From Borrelia turcica IST7 (GTDB taxonomy: Bacteria > Spirochaetota > Spirochaetia > Borreliales > Borreliaceae): 64,000 nucleotides of DNA. Position numbers and translations under genes: made by a program. The stretch spans positions 372,001 through 436,000 of the forward strand of contig NZ_CP028884.1 in NCBI RefSeq assembly GCF_003606285.1, written 5' to 3'. This document shows, in pieces, positions 9,708-17,413 of the stretch (position 1 is the stretch's first letter; each line of letters starts with the position of its first letter). Under the pieces are notes generated by a model. The model worked only from the letters and a program-made list of their open reading frames with translations. It did no database searches and was not told the origin of the DNA.

Positions 9708-10841
9708 TTGGTTATCATTCCTGTAGCTAGCGGAAAGGGAGGAGTTGGCAAGTCTCTTTTTTCAACTAATGTTGCAATTTGTCTTGCAAATGAAGGAAAA
9801 AAAGTATTGCTTATTGACCTTGATCTTGGAGGTTCCAACCTACATTCCATGCTAAATATCATACCTAAGAAGAGCATTGGAACTTTCCTTAAAACAAAAA
9901 TTCCCTTCAAAAATATAATAATTGAATCTGGAATTAAAAATTTAAGTTTTATTGCAGGGGACTCTGACATTCCAGAGCTTGCAAATATAGCTACCTTTCA
10001 AAAGAGAAGAATAATTAACAACTTAAAATCCCTCACTTATGACTATTTAATAATTGACCTTGGTGCTGGGACAACATTTAATACAATAGATTTCTTTTTA
10101 ATGTCAAATCGTGGAGTCATAGTAACAATCCCAACAGTAACAGCAACAATGAATGCCTATTTATTCTTAAAAAATACAATCTTTAGGCTTATATCAAAAA
10201 TATTTACAAAAGACACAAAAGGACACAAAATAATCTCTGAGATAAAAAAAGACTCTAACGATTTACAAAAAATATATATACCCAATCTATTACTTAAAAT
10301 TGAAAATCAAGACCCTGAAAATTACGAAAAATTCATGGCAATTTTCTCACGATTTAGTCCTTTCATAGTCTTTAATATGTTAAGAACACCTGATGACATT
10401 CAAAAAACAGAAAAAATACTAAAATCCGCAAAGGATTATCTAAATATAAATTTACAAAGCATAGGTTCAATTTATAAAGATGAGATTATTGACATAGCAC
10501 TAAACCATAAAATCCCAATAACAATCTATAAACCTACAAGTTTAACTTCTAAAAGCATTAAAAAAATAGCAAGCAAATTAATTGAACTTGAAACTTTAAT
10601 AAATGATGCAGAACTCTTAAGTGAGGAAGATATACACGAAAGCTATGATTTTGTACTCAAAGAAGCACAAGACGAATACTTGGAAAAATCTGAATATCTT
10701 GAATCATTGCTATTAAACAAAACAATAGACAATAATGAAATTATTGATATAATAAAATCCCAACAAAGAGAAATTGCAACATTGAGAAAACAAAACATGA
10801 TGTTTAAAAAAAAGTTATTTAAACAATTAAAAGAAGATTAA
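9708..10841 (+). CDS. ParA/MinD-family ATPase with coiled-coil tail
   Basis: A 377-residue P-loop ATPase. The deviant Walker A motif SGKGGVGKS at residues 8-16 carries the signature lysine (K10). VLLIDLDLGGSNLH follows as switch I, and YLIIDLGAGT as the Walker B-like strand. The last roughly 60 residues (ESLLLNKTIDNN... to LKQLKED) are predicted coiled coil. It starts at TTG 9708, with GGAG 7 bases upstream; an in-frame stop lies just before, so no earlier start exists. Members partition DNA or position cell structures (MinD, FlhG). The partner is not visible, and the neighbours are a small membrane protein and lgt. It corresponds to BB0361. Confidence 0.88.
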   Translation: MVIIPVASGKGGVGKSLFSTNVAICLANEGKKVLLIDLDLGGSNLHSMLNIIPKKSIGTFLKTKIPFKNIIIESGIKNLSFIAGDSDIPELANIATFQKRRIINNLKSLTYDYLIIDLGAGTTFNTIDFFLMSNRGVIVTIPTVTATMNAYLFLKNTIFRLISKIFTKDTKGHKIISEIKKDSNDLQKIYIPNLLLKIENQDPENYEKFMAIFSRFSPFIVFNMLRTPDDIQKTEKILKSAKDYLNINLQSIGSIYKDEIIDIALNHKIPITIYKPTSLTSKSIKKIASKLIELETLINDAELLSEEDIHESYDFVLKEAQDEYLEKSEYLESLLLNKTIDNNEIIDIIKSQQREIATLRKQNMMFKKKLFKQLKED

Positions 10842-10850
10842 GGAGAAAAA

Positions 10851-11810
10851 ATGCCGAATTACATAAATTACCCTACCTGGTTACATCCTGAAATAATTAA
10901 AGGCATTCCAATCACATGGTATAGCCTTTCCTACATTATAATAATCATGATTTGCTATAAATTCATTTGGTACCAAATAAAACTTGACAAAATTGATATT
11001 AAAAGAAGTGATTATGAAAAAATGATGTTCTCACTTGTTATGGGGGCAATAATCGGTGGTAGGTTGGCATCTACATTAATTTATGACAAAAGTGGTCTTT
11101 ATTATACACACCCTTGGTTAATCTTTCTACCATTTGACAAACACTGGAACTTCACAGGTTTTAGAGGGATGGCAATACACGGAGGTTTTTTTGGAGTAAT
11201 TATTACACTATTAATAATAATTAATACCAAGCTTAAGAATACAAATGTGAGAAAGTACTTTATAAAGATGACAGATTACGGAGCGATAGCTTTTTCTTCA
11301 GGATACATACTAGGAAGACTTGCTAATTTTGCAAATGCAGAGCTTTATGGAAGACCAATGAAAGGAGGAATAATATTCCCAAACGCAGTGCCTTTTAGAA
11401 CAAGCGATAAGGGAGTAAAAGAATTTGCAGAATCAATTGGACTTGAACTATCACCTCATGATTTATTTGTTAATCTACCAAGGATTCCATCACAACTCAT
11501 TGAAGGATTCTTTGAAGGGACTGTATCTTTTTTATTACTATGGTTTGTCTTTAGAAAAATAAAAAAATATGATGGTTTTATTTTTGGAGTATACATAATT
11601 CTTTATAGTTTCTTTAGATTCTTAATTGAATACTTAAGGGAACCAGATAAAGAAATAGGATTTGTTATCACCTATAGCCAGCCTGAGAGTCTACTCGACT
11701 TCTCTTTTTTAAACATATCAATGGGACAAGTGCTCTCTTTAATTTTAATGCTATCAGGAATAATTTGGCTTTTATGGGCCAAGATGAGATCAGAAAAATT
11801 AAATAAATAA
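10851..11810 (+). CDS. lgt: Prolipoprotein diacylglyceryl transferase
   Basis: A 319-residue inner-membrane enzyme that transfers diacylglycerol from phosphatidylglycerol to the lipobox cysteine, the first step in lipoprotein maturation. It has about seven membrane segments, the MAIHGGFFGVI motif (essential His), the signature GRLANFANAELYGRP, and a conserved RFLIEYLREPD near the C-terminus. An AAGGAG ribosome site precedes the ATG. The gene follows the ParA-like gene by 9 bases. It is central here because this window alone codes for many lipoproteins (four Bmp proteins, LA7 and others). Confidence 0.96.
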   Translation: MPNYINYPTWLHPEIIKGIPITWYSLSYIIIIMICYKFIWYQIKLDKIDIKRSDYEKMMFSLVMGAIIGGRLASTLIYDKSGLYYTHPWLIFLPFDKHWNFTGFRGMAIHGGFFGVIITLLIIINTKLKNTNVRKYFIKMTDYGAIAFSSGYILGRLANFANAELYGRPMKGGIIFPNAVPFRTSDKGVKEFAESIGLELSPHDLFVNLPRIPSQLIEGFFEGTVSFLLLWFVFRKIKKYDGFIFGVYIILYSFFRFLIEYLREPDKEIGFVITYSQPESLLDFSFLNISMGQVLSLILMLSGIIWLLWAKMRSEKLNK

Positions 11811-11840
11811 ATCACAAAAATATAGATTTATAACAAAATC

Positions 11841-11860
11841 ACTATAAGTTTATTTATAGT
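11841..11860 (+). promoter_or_regulatory. Hairpin directly upstream of pdeA start
   Basis: ACTATAA (11841-11847) pairs perfectly with TTATAGT (11854-11860) around a 6-base loop. It ends 3 bases before the ATG, and no purine-rich ribosome site is present. It could limit initiation, or the TATAAG inside it could be a -10 box giving an almost leaderless transcript. Which applies is not decided by sequence. Confidence 0.4.
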
Positions 11861-11863
11861 AAG

Positions 11864-13861
11864 ATGAAGAATACATATCCAAATGCGATTGCAATATCTG
11901 AGCAAAAAATTAATGACGAGGATATTGCAAGGCTTCAATCTATTTTCAACTTATTATATATTTCATCCTCTAGAAAAAATATCTCCAGAGAATACATTAA
12001 ACAAAATGATATTAAGTTTGCTATCATTTACAACCACAAAAGACCAATAGAATTCTCAATCAATATAGCTAATGATTTACAAAGCATCAACAAAGTTTAT
12101 TCTATTATAATAAACAATAAGCCTACAGAAACAACAACTTATAAATTCAATTATATAGAAATACTAAGAGACATCCATGAGTTAAGTTTTAATCACAGTC
12201 TCATATGTCAAAAAAAGCTTTTTCATGACAATAATAATGCAAACCTTGATTTTTTCTTAAATTTAGCTGAACTTATTAAAGAGATTGTAATAATTACAAA
12301 TATTGAAAATGATATTATCTATGTTAATGAGAAAGGCAGTAAAGAACTTGAACTCCCAATAAAGACTAGAGGCAAAACAAATAAAATAACTGATATCAAT
12401 ATCATAGCTTTAGAAAAAGAAAATAAAATAGATTTAAGTTATACTATAAATGACATTCCTGAATTTAGGAACATATTAATAACTGATTGCCTTTTAATAG
12501 CAAAGCACAATAAAAAATTAACTGTAGATTTATTTGTTAGCACAATTGGCCAAAATAACATTGATAAATTAATAACAATAAGAGAAATATCTCATTTAAA
12601 ACCCAAAAACTACGATAGAAATCTTGAAATTATTGATACACAAACAGATTTGTATAATATCAAAGAACTTGAAAATCTTTTAATAAATCAAATTGAATCC
12701 TCTTATAAAAATACATATTTATTTGACCTAGACTTACACATAAATACAGAATATGAATATAAAGGGAATAGAGCAAATATAGACTTTAAAATACTTAAAA
12801 AAATCACCTCTAAAATAATGTCATTTTACTCAGAATACATATTTCGAGTGAAAGATAATAATTTAATAGTTATTATTTCCACAAATGGTGGAGAGAGGAG
12901 ACTAATTGCAATTGCAGAAGAAATTAAGAAAACCATATCGAATGAACTTAAAAAGCAAGGATTCATACTATTTAAATTCAATATAGGAGTAATAGAGGCT
13001 AATTTACAAGAAGACATAGAGATAATAATTTCAAAACTAAAAATAGCAACAAAAATATCTTCTGAATATAAAGATTCTCTTCCTATTTTATATAAAGACG
13101 ATCTACCAGAAACAATACTTATTAAAAACCAAAATAAAATATTTGAATACATAGTAAAAGCAATCAAAAATGACTTTTTTACTCTCTACTATCAAAAAAT
13201 AACTCCCCTTAAAAAGAATTTAAAACCTAAAATCGAAATACTAACAAGACTTTTTGACCACACTGGGACTCCTATTCCAAATAGCACAGTATTCAATTTA
13301 ATAGAAAAATATAATCTAACTGTTGAAGTGGACCAACTGATTGTTACTAAAGCCTTAAGAGAATATACAAATTTTGTAGCAAAAAATGGTATACATATTT
13401 TTTCAATCAACATTTCACCACAATCACTAAAATCTAAAAATTTTAGAATGTTCTTAAGAGAAACACTCCTTACAAGTCATGTACCACTTCAAAACATATG
13501 CTTAGAAATAACAGAAACTGGGATTTTAGAAAATTTTGAACTAGTTAACAACTATTTCAAAGAACTTAAAAGTTTTGGAATCAAACTAGCACTTGATGAT
13601 TTTGGAAGCGGTCACACTTCACTTTCATACATTAAAATATTACCGATAGATATCATAAAAATAGATGGGTCTTTTATTAAAGTAATAAATTCCAGCCAAA
13701 CAGATCTTGTGATAATAAAATCAATCAAAGAAATTGCTGATACAAAAAGAATAAAAATAGTAGCTGAATTTGTATCAAACGAAGAAATACTTAAAAAAAT
13801 CAATGAAATTGGAATAGATTATGGACAAGGATTCCTATGGCATGTACCAGAACCAATATAG
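11864..13861 (+). CDS. pdeA: Cyclic-di-GMP phosphodiesterase PdeA (degenerate GGDEF + active-type EAL)
   Basis: A 665-residue cytoplasmic protein. An N-terminal sensor-like region (about 1-250) is followed by a degenerate GGDEF domain (about 255-420, with NGGERR at 341-346 and no catalytic signature) and an EAL domain (about 425-665). Catalytic and metal residues appear intact: E458 (EIL in place of EAL), E548 and E551 (LEITET), D578-D579 (LDDFGSG), K599 (IKID), E635 (VAEF) and Q655 (YGQGF). In B. burgdorferi the orthologue BB0363 is a demonstrated c-di-GMP phosphodiesterase. The gene stands alone after lgt. No ribosome site is visible, and a small hairpin ends 3 bases before the ATG. Confidence 0.93.
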   Translation: MKNTYPNAIAISEQKINDEDIARLQSIFNLLYISSSRKNISREYIKQNDIKFAIIYNHKRPIEFSINIANDLQSINKVYSIIINNKPTETTTYKFNYIEILRDIHELSFNHSLICQKKLFHDNNNANLDFFLNLAELIKEIVIITNIENDIIYVNEKGSKELELPIKTRGKTNKITDINIIALEKENKIDLSYTINDIPEFRNILITDCLLIAKHNKKLTVDLFVSTIGQNNIDKLITIREISHLKPKNYDRNLEIIDTQTDLYNIKELENLLINQIESSYKNTYLFDLDLHINTEYEYKGNRANIDFKILKKITSKIMSFYSEYIFRVKDNNLIVIISTNGGERRLIAIAEEIKKTISNELKKQGFILFKFNIGVIEANLQEDIEIIISKLKIATKISSEYKDSLPILYKDDLPETILIKNQNKIFEYIVKAIKNDFFTLYYQKITPLKKNLKPKIEILTRLFDHTGTPIPNSTVFNLIEKYNLTVEVDQLIVTKALREYTNFVAKNGIHIFSINISPQSLKSKNFRMFLRETLLTSHVPLQNICLEITETGILENFELVNNYFKELKSFGIKLALDDFGSGHTSLSYIKILPIDIIKIDGSFIKVINSSQTDLVIIKSIKEIADTKRIKIVAEFVSNEEILKKINEIGIDYGQGFLWHVPEPI

Positions 13862-13883
13862 AGCATATAAGGTATTCAGGATC

Positions 13884-13918
13884 AAGAATAGACCTTATGA
13901 TTAGTAAGGTCTATTCTT
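13884..13918. terminator. Bidirectional stem-loop between pdeA and the LA7 gene
   Basis: A perfect 14-bp stem (13884-13897 with 13905-13918) with a 7-base loop lies between two convergent genes, 22 bases after the pdeA stop and 33 bases after the LA7 stop. Its position and perfection suggest a shared transcription terminator, although neither side has a strong T-run. Confidence 0.7.
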
Positions 13919-13950
13919 AAAAATTAATCAAAACATACCAATTTCAATCT

Positions 13951-14565
13951 TTAATTCATTGACAATACAGTTTTTGCAAGACTACCTATTATAAAATTAA
14001 CAGTAGCTAATATATTCTTAGCATCTTCATCATTCTCATCAATGGAAACATTTACTTTACCATCAACAATATCAAGGCCTTTAAAAGTCTTTATAAACTC
14101 TCTTGCTGTATCATTCTTAACTCCATTCAAATTCATGTCTATAATTTTTTTAAGATCTGAACTTACTCCTACAAAAATATGAGAATCCTGCTTACTGCCA
14201 GCAATATCAATATGTGCCTCTGCCACATATGCATTTTCATATGAATAAACAGTCATCTTAGCGTCTGCACTTGAATCTACTTCTCGTAGGCCTTCATTAT
14301 CCCCTGCAAAATGCATAACTTTAATAGCTTTCCCTATCTTTGAACGTTCATCTTTGCCAGCAACAGATATTCCCATTGCATGCAATATATGCCCCAAAGT
14401 ATGTTCATCAATAGGGCCTCTTAAAGACTCAGAATGGTCATGGTCATGATCATGATGGTCATGGGCCTTACTTTCTTCTGTTTTATTCTTAGACTCACAC
14501 CCTACTAATAACAAAATAAATATAGTCATTAATAAAATATTTTTAAAAAAATAATTTCTGTACAT
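13951..14565 (-). CDS. LA7/P22-type lipoprotein with His-Asp-rich tract
   Basis: A 204-residue outer-surface or periplasmic lipoprotein. The signal peptide ends in the lipobox LLLVGC. The body (DEHTLGHILHAMGI..., GAKI-type strands, then SIDENDEDAKNILATVNFIIGSL) matches the IpLA7/P22 lipoprotein (BB0365) of B. burgdorferi as I remember it. ATG 14565 is preceded by AGGAGA at 6 bases; an open frame 8 codons longer (14589) lacks a ribosome site. A tract of alternating His and Asp codons (14434-14463) just after the lipidated N-terminus could bind zinc or nickel, and I do not recall it in the Lyme orthologue. Function is unknown; the Lyme protein is immunogenic. Confidence 0.88.
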   Translation of the reverse strand: MYRNYFFKNILLMTIFILLLVGCESKNKTEESKAHDHHDHDHDHSESLRGPIDEHTLGHILHAMGISVAGKDERSKIGKAIKVMHFAGDNEGLREVDSSADAKMTVYSYENAYVAEAHIDIAGSKQDSHIFVGVSSDLKKIIDMNLNGVKNDTAREFIKTFKGLDIVDGKVNVSIDENDEDAKNILATVNFIIGSLAKTVLSMN

Positions 14566-14581
14566 AAATATTCTCCTATAG

Positions 14582-14616
14582 TTTATCATTATCTTTTAAA
14601 GACAATGATAAATCAA
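14582..14616 (-). promoter_or_regulatory. LA7-type lipoprotein promoter overlapped by an inverted repeat
   Basis: On the minus strand TTGATT (14611-14616) and GATAAT (14588-14593) are spaced by 17 bases, a good sigma-70 type promoter. A perfect 9-bp inverted repeat (14582-14590 with 14604-14612) covers the -10 box and touches the -35 box, a geometry typical of a repressor operator. The binding protein is unknown. Confidence 0.55.
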
Positions 14617-14648
14617 TTGTTTTATACAAATTTTATGTATCATTCAAC

Positions 14649-14657
14649 TGCTATAAT
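14649..14657 (+). promoter_or_regulatory. Extended -10 promoter for the M18 aminopeptidase gene
   Basis: TGCTATAAT is a perfect extended -10 element (TGnTATAAT). No convincing -35 is seen, as is common for this class. It lies 22 bases before the ATG at 14680, so the leader would be short and contain only the AAGGAGG ribosome site. Confidence 0.6.
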
Positions 14658-14679
14658 AAAAAAATAAGGAGGAATTTAA

Positions 14680-16056
14680 ATGAAAAAACAAAACCCTTGG
14701 ATTTCTTTAAAAGAAGAAGAAAAACATAAAATTTTAGAATTTTCAGAAAAATATAAGTATTTTTTAAGCACTATCAAAACCGAAAGAGAATCTATCCATT
14801 ATGCTATACAAAAGGCTAAAGAAAAAGGTTTCACCTGTTCATGTGAAAAGCAAGAATTAAAACCCGGAGACAAAATCTTTTACACATGTCGAGATAAAAA
14901 TGTTGCTCTTGTTTTTGTTGGGAAGGAACCTATTGAGAATGGAATGAACTTCATTGTATCTCACACAGATTCACCAAGACTTGACGCAAAACCATCACCA
15001 ATTGCAGAAGAAAATGAATTTGCATTAATTAAAACAAATTACTACGGAGGAATCAAAAAATATCAATGGCTATCTATTCCTCTATCAATACGAGGAGTAG
15101 TCTTTTTGAAAAACGAAGATAAAGTAGAAATTAATATCGGAGACGACAAGAATGATCCCGTATTTGTAATTCCTGACATATTGCCACATCTTGACAAAAA
15201 AGTACAAAGGGACAAAAAATCCGAAGAAATTATTGAAGGTGAAAATTTAAAAATAATAATCGGAAGTCTACCTATTGAAACTAAAGAAAAAGATAAGGTA
15301 AAGCTTGCTATTCTTGATTTAATAAATAAAAAATACAAAATAGAAGAAGAAGATTTTGTCTCAGCAGAAATAGAAATAGTACCAGCAGGAGAAGCAAAGG
15401 ATGTAGGATTTGATAGAGCACTTATTGGTGGTTATGGTCAAGATGACAGAGTTTGTGTCTACACTTCACTAGAGGCTATTTTAAGCTTAGAAGAGACTCC
15501 AAACAAAACTGCTGTATGCTTTTTAGTTGATAAAGAAGAGATTGGATCAACTGGTTCAACTGGTTTAAATTCAAGATATCTTGAATTCTTTGTATCAGAC
15601 ATATTATTCAAACTTGAAGGTAATAAATATAATGATCTTCTTGTTCAAAAGGCACTATGGAACTCAAAAAGCATATCCGCTGATGTTTGTGGTGCAATTA
15701 ATCCCTTATTTAAATCTGTTCATGATGAACAAAACGCACCTAAGATAGGATATGGAATACCCATTATGAAATATACAGGACATGGGGGTAAGTCCATGGC
15801 CAGCGATGCCGATGCTGAACTTGTCTTTTATATTAGAAATTTGCTAAACAAGAATAACATAGCTTGGCAAGTAGCTACACTTGGTAAAGTAGAAGAAGGA
15901 GGCGGTGGCACTGTTGCAAAATTTTTAGCTCATTATGGCATAAGAACAATAGACATGGGGCCTGGTGTAATTAGTATGCACTCACCATTTGAAATAACTT
16001 CTAAATTTGATGTATACACTTCCTATATGGCATATAAGGCATTTTTTCAAGGATAA
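14680..16056 (+). CDS. M18-family aminopeptidase
   Basis: A 458-residue cytosolic metallo-aminopeptidase of the aspartyl-aminopeptidase/aminopeptidase I family, normally a tetrahedral dodecamer. Metal and catalytic residues are visible in order: SHTDSPRLD (H95, D97), GGYGQDDRV (about 247-255), DKEEIGSTGSTG (about 286-297, the catalytic and metal-binding Glu pair), and near the C-terminus TGHGGKSMASDADAE and GVISMHSPFE, which carries the final His ligand. The length is normal. A strong AAGGAGG ribosome site sits before the ATG. The cysteine-less EIIB-like gene follows 6 bases later and is probably co-transcribed. It matches BB0366. A role in using imported peptides is likely because Borrelia cannot make amino acids. 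Confidence 0.93.
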   Translation: MKKQNPWISLKEEEKHKILEFSEKYKYFLSTIKTERESIHYAIQKAKEKGFTCSCEKQELKPGDKIFYTCRDKNVALVFVGKEPIENGMNFIVSHTDSPRLDAKPSPIAEENEFALIKTNYYGGIKKYQWLSIPLSIRGVVFLKNEDKVEINIGDDKNDPVFVIPDILPHLDKKVQRDKKSEEIIEGENLKIIIGSLPIETKEKDKVKLAILDLINKKYKIEEEDFVSAEIEIVPAGEAKDVGFDRALIGGYGQDDRVCVYTSLEAILSLEETPNKTAVCFLVDKEEIGSTGSTGLNSRYLEFFVSDILFKLEGNKYNDLLVQKALWNSKSISADVCGAINPLFKSVHDEQNAPKIGYGIPIMKYTGHGGKSMASDADAELVFYIRNLLNKNNIAWQVATLGKVEEGGGGTVAKFLAHYGIRTIDMGPGVISMHSPFEITSKFDVYTSYMAYKAFFQG

Positions 16057-16062
16057 ATAAAT

Positions 16063-16329
16063 ATGAATGAAAAAGCAATAAAAACATCGGAACATATCGT
16101 AGAATGTTTTGGTGGTATTGTAAACATTAAAGAAATAGACAAAGATGTTACTAGAATCAAAATACTAGTTGACAGTAACTCTTTAATTAAAAGAGAAAAT
16201 TTAACGGAAGATAAAAACATAATAGGCACAATTAAATCAAATGAATTTACAGAGATCGTAATGAATTTTGAAATAATTGAAGATGTTTACAATAATATTT
16301 TGTATATGATGAATGAGCACACAAATTAA
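16063..16329 (+). CDS. PTS EIIB (glucose-family)-like protein lacking the catalytic cysteine
   Basis: An 88-residue single-domain protein. Aligned by eye to the EIIB domain of glucose-family PTS permeases it keeps the fold-defining residues: FGGIVNI matches 'FGGkeNI' and IDKDVTRIKI matches 'LDACITRLRV'. A long spacer then leads to NEFTEIVMNFEIIEDV, matching 'ngvqvifG...e.v'. The phosphorylated Cys is replaced by Asp28, so it cannot act as a normal phospho-carrier. It stands alone, directly downstream of the M18 aminopeptidase and without an EIIC domain. Function is unknown; a regulatory or structural role is possible. By order it is BB0367-like. Confidence 0.7.
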   Translation: MNEKAIKTSEHIVECFGGIVNIKEIDKDVTRIKILVDSNSLIKRENLTEDKNIIGTIKSNEFTEIVMNFEIIEDVYNNILYMMNEHTN

Positions 16330-16336
16330 AAATTGA

Positions 16337-16370
16337 AGGACCCTACTGGGTCCTAATATTTAAAATTTTT
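16337..16370. terminator. Bidirectional terminator between the EIIB-like gene and gpsA
   Basis: AGGACCC (16337-16343) pairs with GGGTCCT (16348-16354) around the loop TACT. On the plus strand a run ending in six T follows after a short AT-rich stretch; on the minus strand TTTTTAATTT follows. It lies between converging genes and serves both. The right arm reaches the gpsA stop codon. Confidence 0.85.
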
Positions 16371-17396
16371 TATATACTCAATAACAGCATCAGGACTTGC
16401 TTCCTTATTCAATATTTTATAAACAACGCCTGCTAAACCTTGCTTACCCAAATCATTCCCTAAAAGCAAAGACACTTCCCTAGCAGCAACTACTCCCTCT
16501 GGAAGATAACCAATTTTATGTATATTACTTATTAAGTCATCTATACCTTCAAAATTACTTAAAATACCCTTACTAACAAGTTCACGGCCAAATCGTCTAT
16601 TTCTTCCAAAAATACTTCTACAAGTAACATCCAAATCTCCAGAACCAGCTAAAAATAAAAACGTCTTCTCACTGCAATCACCAACCTTAAATGCAATGTT
16701 TTTCATATCATTTAAAGAAACTGAAAATAAAAAAGACTCTGTGTTGTTTCCTATCAAATTTGGATTTTTACTTTTATACTCGTCCAAAATCCCAAATGCA
16801 ATTGCAAATATATTTTTCAAAGCTGATGCTATCTGAACACCCAAAACATCATCACTATAAAAAACAGAAATGGAAGTACTAGCAAACAAATTCATAAAAG
16901 CAGAAGCAGCCTCCCTGCTTTTACTAGCAACCATAAGTCCTGTAATCACACCAAGACCAACTTCCTCAGCATGACTTGGACCCGCAATATAAGTAATCTT
17001 ATCCCTATATTCACCCAAAATACTCTCTGCAACCTCTACAATAGGACAAGGTTTACCATCAATAGTGATAAAACCCTTAGTAAGTATTGCCAAACCAGGT
17101 TTTCTACCAGTAATAATACTATCTAAACTCTTAAAGACTCCCAAAGTATAAAGAGAAGGAGTTGCAATAAAAACATAGTCAGATAAACTCACAGCATCTC
17201 TTAAATCAGAAGTTGCAACCAAATTATCTGGTAATTTAATTCCCTTTAAATATTTAACATTTTCATGTTCATTATTAATACTATCTTTAACATCTTCTTC
17301 AAAAGACCATATTAAAACATTATCTTTACCCTTATCCGCCAACACCTTAGCAACAGCTGTTCCCCAAGCTCCTGCTCCAATTATCGATATCTTCAT
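16353..17396 (-). CDS. gpsA: NAD(P)-dependent glycerol-3-phosphate dehydrogenase
   Basis: A 347-residue cytosolic enzyme interconverting dihydroxyacetone phosphate and sn-glycerol-3-phosphate, the precursor of all phospholipids. It has the N-terminal dinucleotide fold IIGAGAWGTA (GxGxxG at residues 7-12), VFIATPS, the active-site region AILTKGF and GPSHAEEV, the helix QIASALKNIFAIAFGI with the conserved catalytic Lys, and the GSGDLDVTC signature. The length is typical. A TAGGAG ribosome site precedes the ATG. It is downstream of the ClpA-like gene by 17 bases. Confidence 0.96.
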   Translation of the reverse strand: MKISIIGAGAWGTAVAKVLADKGKDNVLIWSFEEDVKDSINNEHENVKYLKGIKLPDNLVATSDLRDAVSLSDYVFIATPSLYTLGVFKSLDSIITGRKPGLAILTKGFITIDGKPCPIVEVAESILGEYRDKITYIAGPSHAEEVGLGVITGLMVASKSREAASAFMNLFASTSISVFYSDDVLGVQIASALKNIFAIAFGILDEYKSKNPNLIGNNTESFLFSVSLNDMKNIAFKVGDCSEKTFLFLAGSGDLDVTCRSIFGRNRRFGRELVSKGILSNFEGIDDLISNIHKIGYLPEGVVAAREVSLLLGNDLGKQGLAGVVYKILNKEASPDAVIEYIKNFKY

Positions 17397-17413
17397 ATAT
17401 AGCTCCTATATAT

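Noticed and set aside
12640-13100. Active diguanylate cyclase (GGDEF) domain in PdeA
   Set aside because: The signature is only NGGERR, without the GG[DE]EF catalytic residues, so synthesis is not expected.
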